A DNA stretch of 64,000 nt from Burkholderiales bacterium Ga0077547 (lineage in GTDB: Bacteria > Pseudomonadota > Gammaproteobacteria > Burkholderiales > Burkholderiaceae_C): assembly GCA_001464195.1 (NCBI GenBank), contig LNEY01000028.1, positions 69,865 through 133,864 on the forward strand, given 5' to 3'. Below are positions 57,172-64,000 of this stretch, piece after piece (position 1 is the stretch's first letter; every line of letters starts with the position of its first letter). The notes under the pieces were generated by a model. It was not told the origin of the DNA, did no database searches, and saw nothing but the letters and a program-made list of their open reading frames with translations. A program made the translations under genes and the position numbers.

Positions 57172-57600
57172 TTATCGTTCGCTGCGACCCCAGGCTTCGC
57201 GCTGGCCTTCGGCCGGCTGGAGCTGTGCGAGACGCGCGTGTCGTTGCAGCCGACCGAACGTCTGGAGTTGCTGGATGTAGACCGTTTCGCCCGCCTTGAC
57301 ATCGACCTCGATCGTTTTCATGAGTTGCGCGTAAGCGGTCACCTTGTGCTTGCCAGGCAGCACGTCCTTGAACAGCAGCGATTTGCCTATCGTGGCTTCG
57401 AGCGGCTCGCCGTCGATCTTGACCGGGGTGCCGATGAGCGCCACGCGGTCCTCCGGTCGGAGGATGACGATGCGGGACATGCCCGGCGGCACGGTGAACA
57501 GGCTCTCCGACCGGGCCTGGTTCTCCGGGCTCAGCACGGTGTGGGCGTGGGCCATGGCGAGGCCGCCGGTCAACAGGATCGTCGCGATGATGGTCTTCAT
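57172..57600 (-). CDS. Hypothetical exported protein (142 aa)
   Basis: This is a 142-residue protein with a Sec signal peptide (MKTIIATILLTGGLAMAHAH). The mature part, PPGMSRIVILRPEDRVALIG and PGKHKVTAYAQLMKTIEVDV, resembles DUF2846/PEGA-like small beta proteins seen at the envelope. Similarity is weak and the role is unknown. Its start at ATG 57600 is defined by the signal peptide. It is on the same strand as nadA and the AraC regulator but separated from both by about 50-125 bases. Confidence 0.65.
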   Translation of the reverse strand: MKTIIATILLTGGLAMAHAHTVLSPENQARSESLFTVPPGMSRIVILRPEDRVALIGTPVKIDGEPLEATIGKSLLFKDVLPGKHKVTAYAQLMKTIEVDVKAGETVYIQQLQTFGRLQRHARLAQLQPAEGQREAWGRSER

Positions 57601-57725
57601 GGTGAACTCCCGAACAAAGTGGATGGAGAAGCAGCGTGCCTCTGTGGTCGTGGCAGCGCTCGCCCGTCTTACGCATCGACTCGACATGCACAGCGGCGTT
57701 CCAGCGCCGCGCGATGCCTGTGATC

Positions 57726-58556
57726 TCACCCCAGCAGGCGGCTTGGCGACATCCCGACCGAGCGTTTCACCATCGCGCTGAACGCGCTCGCACTGGCGTA
57801 GCCCAGTTCGGCGGCGATCATGCTCATTGGCAGTTTCCGGGCGGCCATCGACAGGGCGCGCGCCAGCAGCACCTGCTGCCGCCATTGCACGAAAGTGGTG
57901 TCCAACTCGGCGCGGAACAAGCGCGCGATGGTGCGGGCGCTGGCGCCCACATGGCGCGCTGCATCGTCCAGCGTGACCCAGCGGGCCGGGTTTTCGAGCA
58001 CGCTCTCGCACAGGGCGCGCAGCCGCTTGTCGCGCGGCAGGTCGACGCCCAGGCGCACCGGACGTGCCTGGGCCAGTTCGTCTTGCACCAGGTGTGCGAT
58101 GCAGCGCTCGCGCTCGTTCGACACCTGATGGCCAGGCTCCAGGGGCAAGTGCGCCACCAGTTCCTGCAGCAGGCTCGAGGCTTCGAGCACCCGGCACAGT
58201 CGCCACGCGCCTTCGCTGTCCGCGGCGCGCAGCGGGCCGTGGTGCTTGCTGTCCTGGTGCAGGTACAGCGTGTGCAGATCGGCATCCTCAACCACGGTGA
58301 CCACGTGCTCGACGCCCGGTGGAATCCACAGCGCGCGCTGCGGTGGCACGAGGTAGGTGCTGTCGCCAGCGGTCATACGGATCACCCCCTTGCTCGACAT
58401 GGCAATCTGCGCCCACGGGTGGCTGTGCGGCTCGACGCGGGTGTCGGCCACCAGATGGCGCAGCTTCGCGCGCAGCGGACGCGCCGCGGTCGGTGCGTAG
58501 ACCTGCGGATCGATGGGCGGCACGCTGACATGCCGCTTGGTGCCGAGTGCTTTCAT
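57726..58556 (-). CDS. AraC-family transcriptional regulator
   Basis: This is a 276-residue regulator with an N-terminal cupin sensing domain (VEPHSHPWAQIAMSS, then WIPPGVEHVV) and a C-terminal AraC double helix-turn-helix (TLDDAARHVGASARTIARLF and MSMIAAELGYASASAFSAM). It diverges from the MFS exporter gene with 139 bases between, so it most likely controls it. The effector is unknown. The start is ATG 58556. Confidence 0.9.
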   Translation of the reverse strand: MKALGTKRHVSVPPIDPQVYAPTAARPLRAKLRHLVADTRVEPHSHPWAQIAMSSKGVIRMTAGDSTYLVPPQRALWIPPGVEHVVTVVEDADLHTLYLHQDSKHHGPLRAADSEGAWRLCRVLEASSLLQELVAHLPLEPGHQVSNERERCIAHLVQDELAQARPVRLGVDLPRDKRLRALCESVLENPARWVTLDDAARHVGASARTIARLFRAELDTTFVQWRQQVLLARALSMAARKLPMSMIAAELGYASASAFSAMVKRSVGMSPSRLLG

Positions 58557-58695
58557 CTCACCTCCCGAGGGCTGGCTGGTGTCCAGCGGACAGGCTTGTC
58601 CGAATGGCGACAACCATTGTCTGACTATCGTCACCGCGACGCACGGGATGACACTACAGTGAACGTTCCCGGTCGGCCAGCCGCCGATTTCACCG

Positions 58696-59991
58696 ATGTC
58701 TGCGATGACCCCCAACGCCTCGAACACTGCCGCCGACGCTGTCACCTTGCGACAAGATGTGCGCACGATCGGCCTGGTTGGCCTGGCGCACGGCACCTCG
58801 CACTTCTTTCACCTGCTGCTGCCGCCGCTCTTCCCTTTTTTCATCCGCGACTTCGGATTCAGCTACGCCGAACTGGGCCTGCTGGTCACCATCTTCTTCG
58901 TGATTTCCGGTGTCGGACAGGCGCTGGCCGGGTTCGTCGTCGACCGCATCGGGGCGCGGCCAGTGCTGTTCGCAGCGATGTCGTGTTTTGCTTTGGCCGG
59001 CGTCGCCGTGTCGCTGGCCACTGGCTACAGCGGATTGGTGCTGGCTGCCGCGCTCGCCGGGCTGGGCAACTGCCCGTTTCACCCGGCCGACTTCACCATC
59101 TTGAACCGGCGCGTTTCGGCGTCGCGACTGGGCCATGCGTTCAGCACGCATGGTCTGAGCGGTAACCTGGGCTGGGCCGCGGCACCGCTGTTCCTGACAG
59201 GGATCACCGCCGCCACCGACTCCTGGCGTGTGGCCGCTGCCTGCGCCTCGGTGCTCGCGGTGGTGGTGATGGCGGTCCTGTGGTGGCAGCGTGACGCGAT
59301 CGACGACCGCCAGGGCGAGTGGGCGCCGGTGCCCGCTGCCATCGGTCAGGGCAACAAGCCCAGGGTGCCCGAGCACCCGATGGCCTTCCTGCGCCTGCCC
59401 TCGGTGTGGATGTGTTTCTCGTTCTTCTTCTGGTCGACCTGCGCGCTGAGCGCCATCCAGAGTTTCGCCAGCCCGGCATTGCAGCAGTTGACCGGGCTGC
59501 CCTTGACGATGACCTCGCTGGTCGTCAGCGGCTACATGCTGTTCGGGGCGGTGGGCATCGTCATCGGTGGCTTCCTCGCGTCGCGCAGTGACCGGCTCGA
59601 AAAGATCATCAGTTCCTGCCTGCTCGCCTCAGCAGCGCTGTTGGTGCTGGTCGGCACCGGTGTGCTGCCGGGCATGGTGGCGGTGGTGCTGACGGCGGTG
59701 GCCGGTTTCGGTACCGGGCTGGCCGGCCCCTCGCGCGACATGCTGATCAAGCAGGCCGCGCCACCGGGCGCCACGGGCCGGGTGTACGGCATGGTGTATT
59801 CCGGTCTCGATCTGGGCTTTGCCATGGCCGCGCCGGTCTTCGGTGCGCTGCTCGACCACGGGGCACCTTCGGCGGTGTTCTACGGCTCGGCACTCGCGCT
59901 GGCGGTGGGCGTGGCTTCCGCGGCGGTGGTCGGTGTGGGCATCCAGCGCCAACGTGCGAGCCAGCCCGCTGCGTCGGCCGCGACGGCCTGA
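58696..59991 (+). CDS. MFS transporter (fosmidomycin-resistance-like)
   Basis: This is a 431-residue inner-membrane protein of the major facilitator superfamily with about 12 hydrophobic segments. IGLVGLAHGTSHFFHLLLPP and the D-rich GFVVDRIGARP (loop 2-3 motif) resemble the Fsr family. GFGTGLAGPSRDMLI also matches. An export role for a drug or sugar phosphate is inferred; substrate unknown. ATG 58696, or 58705, could be the start. It diverges from the AraC regulator. Confidence 0.88.
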   Translation: MSAMTPNASNTAADAVTLRQDVRTIGLVGLAHGTSHFFHLLLPPLFPFFIRDFGFSYAELGLLVTIFFVISGVGQALAGFVVDRIGARPVLFAAMSCFALAGVAVSLATGYSGLVLAAALAGLGNCPFHPADFTILNRRVSASRLGHAFSTHGLSGNLGWAAAPLFLTGITAATDSWRVAAACASVLAVVVMAVLWWQRDAIDDRQGEWAPVPAAIGQGNKPRVPEHPMAFLRLPSVWMCFSFFFWSTCALSAIQSFASPALQQLTGLPLTMTSLVVSGYMLFGAVGIVIGGFLASRSDRLEKIISSCLLASAALLVLVGTGVLPGMVAVVLTAVAGFGTGLAGPSRDMLIKQAAPPGATGRVYGMVYSGLDLGFAMAAPVFGALLDHGAPSAVFYGSALALAVGVASAAVVGVGIQRQRASQPAASAATA

Positions 59992-60040
59992 CCGGGCTCC
60001 AGCGTGGCAAAGTGGTGACCCCACGCCACAGGAGCCTGCC

Positions 60041-60568
60041 ATGAGTTCAAGCAGCGCATCGACCGCCTCTGATACCGGCAGTTTCAGCGCCACCTGCGAC
60101 CTCTGCGATCTGCACCTGCATGACAGCTCCGGCTCGTTCCGCGTGCTGCCACCGGTGTTCAACAGCTACGGCAAGCGAATGCGTTTTGCCGGCCCGATCA
60201 GCACCGTCAAGTGCTTCGAGGACAACACCGCTGTCAAGGCAGCGCTGCAGGAGCCAGGGCGGGGCCGCGTGCTGGTGATCGATGGTGGCGGCTCGCTGCG
60301 GCGCGCGCTGGTCGGTGGCAACATCGCGGCGTCCGCTGCGGCGAATGGCTGGGCGGGTATCGTCGTAGACGGCTGCGTGCGCGACAGCGCCGAACTGGCC
60401 GCCGCCGACCTCGGCATCCGCGCACTCGCGCTGATGCCATTGCCCACCGATCGCCAGAACCAGGGCCTGCGCGACGGCGTGCTGTCGGTTCAGGGCATCA
60501 CCGTGCGGCCGGGCGAATGGCTGGTGGCCGATGAAGACGGCATCGTCGTGTTGCCATCCCGCCCCTGA
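60041..60568 (+). CDS. rraA: RraA-like protein (RNase E inhibitor / HMG aldolase family)
   Basis: This is a 175-residue RraA family protein. CDLHLHDSSGSFRVLPPVF and VIDGGGSLRRALVGGNIA are conserved, with AGIVVDGCVRDSAEL following. RraA inhibits RNase E in E. coli, but relatives act as 4-hydroxy-4-methyl-2-oxoglutarate aldolases. It has a Ser/Thr-rich N-terminal extension of about 18 residues. AGGAG at 60030-60034 supports ATG 60041. The isochorismatase-like gene follows after 34 bases. Confidence 0.85.
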   Translation: MSSSSASTASDTGSFSATCDLCDLHLHDSSGSFRVLPPVFNSYGKRMRFAGPISTVKCFEDNTAVKAALQEPGRGRVLVIDGGGSLRRALVGGNIAASAAANGWAGIVVDGCVRDSAELAAADLGIRALALMPLPTDRQNQGLRDGVLSVQGITVRPGEWLVADEDGIVVLPSRP

Positions 60569-60602
60569 ACCCCGAACCCGTTGACTCCACAGGAACACTG
60601 CC

Positions 60603-61208
60603 ATGCCCACTGCTTCCCCATCCCTCAGAGACATCGTCGGCCTGGGCCACGAGCCCGCACAGCTGCACGACTCGGCGCTGATCATGATCGACTTGCAAAA
60701 CACCTACCGCCGGGGCGTGATGCAGCTCACCGGTGTCGAACAAGCCCTCACCGAAGCCGCGAAACTGCTGGAGATCGCGCGTGACCTGAAGGTGCCGGTG
60801 TTTCACATCCAACACGACGGCGGCCCGGGCTCGCCCTACGACGTGAATGCCGAGATCGGTGCGATTTCGGACGAGGTGGCACCGATCGCCGGCGAGCCGG
60901 TGATCACCAAGAACTACCCCAATTCGTTCGTGCAGACCGACCTCGATGAACGGCTGAAGGCCATCGGCATCCAGAAGATCATGCTGGCCGGTTTCATGAC
61001 GCACATGTGCATCAACTCGACCGCGCACGGCGGCTTCAACCTGGGCTACGCACCCACGGTGGTGGCCAGTGCGACCGCCACCCGCGCGCTCGCAGGTGCG
61101 AACGGCCAGGTGCTGAGTGCGCAGCAGGTGCACGATGCGGCCATCGCGTCCACCCGCGACCTCTATGCCGCGATCGTCGACCGGGTGTCAGACCTGCGCA
61201 CCTGGTGA
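60603..61208 (+). CDS. Isochorismatase-like cysteine hydrolase
   Basis: This is a 201-residue isochorismatase-fold hydrolase. The catalytic triad is visible: Asp in ALIMIDLQNTY, Lys in VITKNYPNSF, and Cys in GFMTHMCINSTA. Substrate could be an amide such as nicotinamide or an arylformamide and cannot be told by eye. It follows rraA on the same strand and may be co-transcribed. Confidence 0.88.
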   Translation: MPTASPSLRDIVGLGHEPAQLHDSALIMIDLQNTYRRGVMQLTGVEQALTEAAKLLEIARDLKVPVFHIQHDGGPGSPYDVNAEIGAISDEVAPIAGEPVITKNYPNSFVQTDLDERLKAIGIQKIMLAGFMTHMCINSTAHGGFNLGYAPTVVASATATRALAGANGQVLSAQQVHDAAIASTRDLYAAIVDRVSDLRTW

Positions 61209-61232
61209 CGGCGATGGTTGTGGTGGCAGCCC

Positions 61233-61955
61233 TCAGGACCGCACCACCTCCAGCAGCCGGTCCAGCCCGCCGCTGTCGATCGCGACCATCGCCTGCTCGC
61301 GCACCGTCGGCTTCGCGTGGTAGGCCACCGACAGGCCTGCGGCGCCCATCATCGGCAGGTCGTTGGCCCCATCGCCCATCGCGATCGCCTGTGACGGGCT
61401 GATGCCGAGCTGCGCGCAGGTTTCCAGAAGCATCTTGCGCTTCTCGGCGCCGTCGCAGATGTCGCCCCAGGGCTGATCGACCATGCGGCCCGTGAGCTGG
61501 CCGCAATTCGCACCGGGCTCGATCTCCAGCACATTGGAGCGCGTGAAATCGATGCCGAGCCGATCGCGGATGCGGTCGGTGAAAAAAGTAAACCCGCCCG
61601 ACACCAGCAGCACCTTCATGCCCACGGCCTTGCAGGCCGCCACCAAAGCCTCGGCGCCTGGATTGAGTTGCAGTCGTTCGGTGTAGACCTGCTCCATGTG
61701 CGCCACAGTGACGCCACGCAGCAGCGCGACCCGCCGGCGCAGGCTGTCCTTGTAGTCGGTGATCTCGCCGCGCATCGCTGCCTCGGTGATGGCTGCCACC
61801 TCGGCCTTGCGGCTGGCTGCGTCGGCGATCTCGTCGACGCACTCGATGTTGATCAGCGTCGAGTCCATGTCGAACGCGATCAGCTTGAAGTCGGCAAGCC
61901 TCAGCGGTGGCGTGAAGCGGCGCACGGTCAGGCCAGGGGTGAATTCAGTGCTCAT
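61233..61955 (-). CDS. serB: Phosphoserine phosphatase
   Basis: This is a 240-residue HAD-family phosphatase, the last step of serine synthesis. The nucleophile motif is FDMDSTLINIECVDEIAD; SGGFTFFTDRI and GDGANDLPMM are the other HAD motifs. The N-terminal ACT-like part of E. coli SerB is absent, as in other betaproteobacteria. I start at ATG 61955 (MSTEFTPGL), but an ATG at 61979 is possible. It lies 28 bases downstream of mfd. Confidence 0.93.
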   Translation of the reverse strand: MSTEFTPGLTVRRFTPPLRLADFKLIAFDMDSTLINIECVDEIADAASRKAEVAAITEAAMRGEITDYKDSLRRRVALLRGVTVAHMEQVYTERLQLNPGAEALVAACKAVGMKVLLVSGGFTFFTDRIRDRLGIDFTRSNVLEIEPGANCGQLTGRMVDQPWGDICDGAEKRKMLLETCAQLGISPSQAIAMGDGANDLPMMGAAGLSVAYHAKPTVREQAMVAIDSGGLDRLLEVVRS

Positions 61956-61983
61956 GTCGAAACGATGCGGTGAGTCCATCGGG

Positions 61984-64000
<2,017 letters not shown>

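Overview
The window is GC-rich, gene-dense DNA from a betaproteobacterium, most likely a Burkholderiales member of the Leptothrix/Rubrivivax/Sphaerotilus type. This is judged from protein style, a PEP-CTERM protein, a FcbT/TakP-like TRAP system, and gene neighbourhoods such as apbC near dcd, suhB diverging from trmJ, yjgA diverging from pmbA, and ppsR diverging from ppsA. No rRNA, tRNA, CRISPR array or intact insertion sequence was seen.

Layout. 0-5.1 kb: apbC (Fe-S carrier), a DUF4399-like exported protein, a membrane-anchored C13-type peptidase, dcd, a small unknown protein and a YpfJ-type zinc peptidase. 5.1-11.1 kb: an accessory island holding a small protein with a damaged start and a complete four-gene QatABCD anti-phage operon (KAP ATPase, QatB, QueC-like QatC, TatD-like QatD), followed by about 540 bp of gene-free DNA with short repeats. 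11.1-20.8 kb: an FMN 2-hydroxyacid dehydrogenase, an exported truncated haemoglobin, a DUF3034 envelope protein, dinB, a HEMVH peptidase-like protein, yfcG, suhB, trmJ, a PEP-CTERM protein and cysE. 20.8-30.3 kb: mog, darP, pmbA, a TRAP transporter whose binding protein is convergent with its permeases, a DUF442 protein, a YqeY-like protein, rpsU, a HI0933-type flavoprotein and ppsR.

30.5-42.3 kb: ppsA, mobA, moaA, an NlpC/P60 hydrolase, acuI and prpE (acrylyl-CoA to propionyl-CoA and propionate activation), an exported ATP-dependent DNA ligase, a PIN-PhoH ATPase, bcp and an Mth938-like protein. 42.3-48.8 kb: alaA, hom and thrC, then moeA-moaD-moaE-crcB with mostly 4-base overlaps. 48.9-51.5 kb: clpB behind a sigma-32-like promoter but split by a frameshift near its 3' end. 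51.5-64 kb: a roadblock-like unknown protein, the NAD synthesis genes nadB and nadA-nadC, a ComFB-like protein, an exported unknown, an AraC regulator divergent from an MFS exporter, an RraA-like protein, an isochorismatase-like hydrolase, serB, and the 3' two-thirds of mfd, which runs off the window.

Most genes are housekeeping. Molybdenum cofactor genes occur at three separate places (mog; moaA-mobA; moeA-moaD-moaE). Serine and cysteine metabolism (serB, cysE), threonine synthesis (hom-thrC) and de novo NAD synthesis (nadB, nadA, nadC) are represented. The one clear specialised system is Qat, which is already described. I did not find a convincing new multi-gene system. The least explained items are the relic DNA beside Qat, the exported haemoglobin/DUF3034 pair and the broken clpB.
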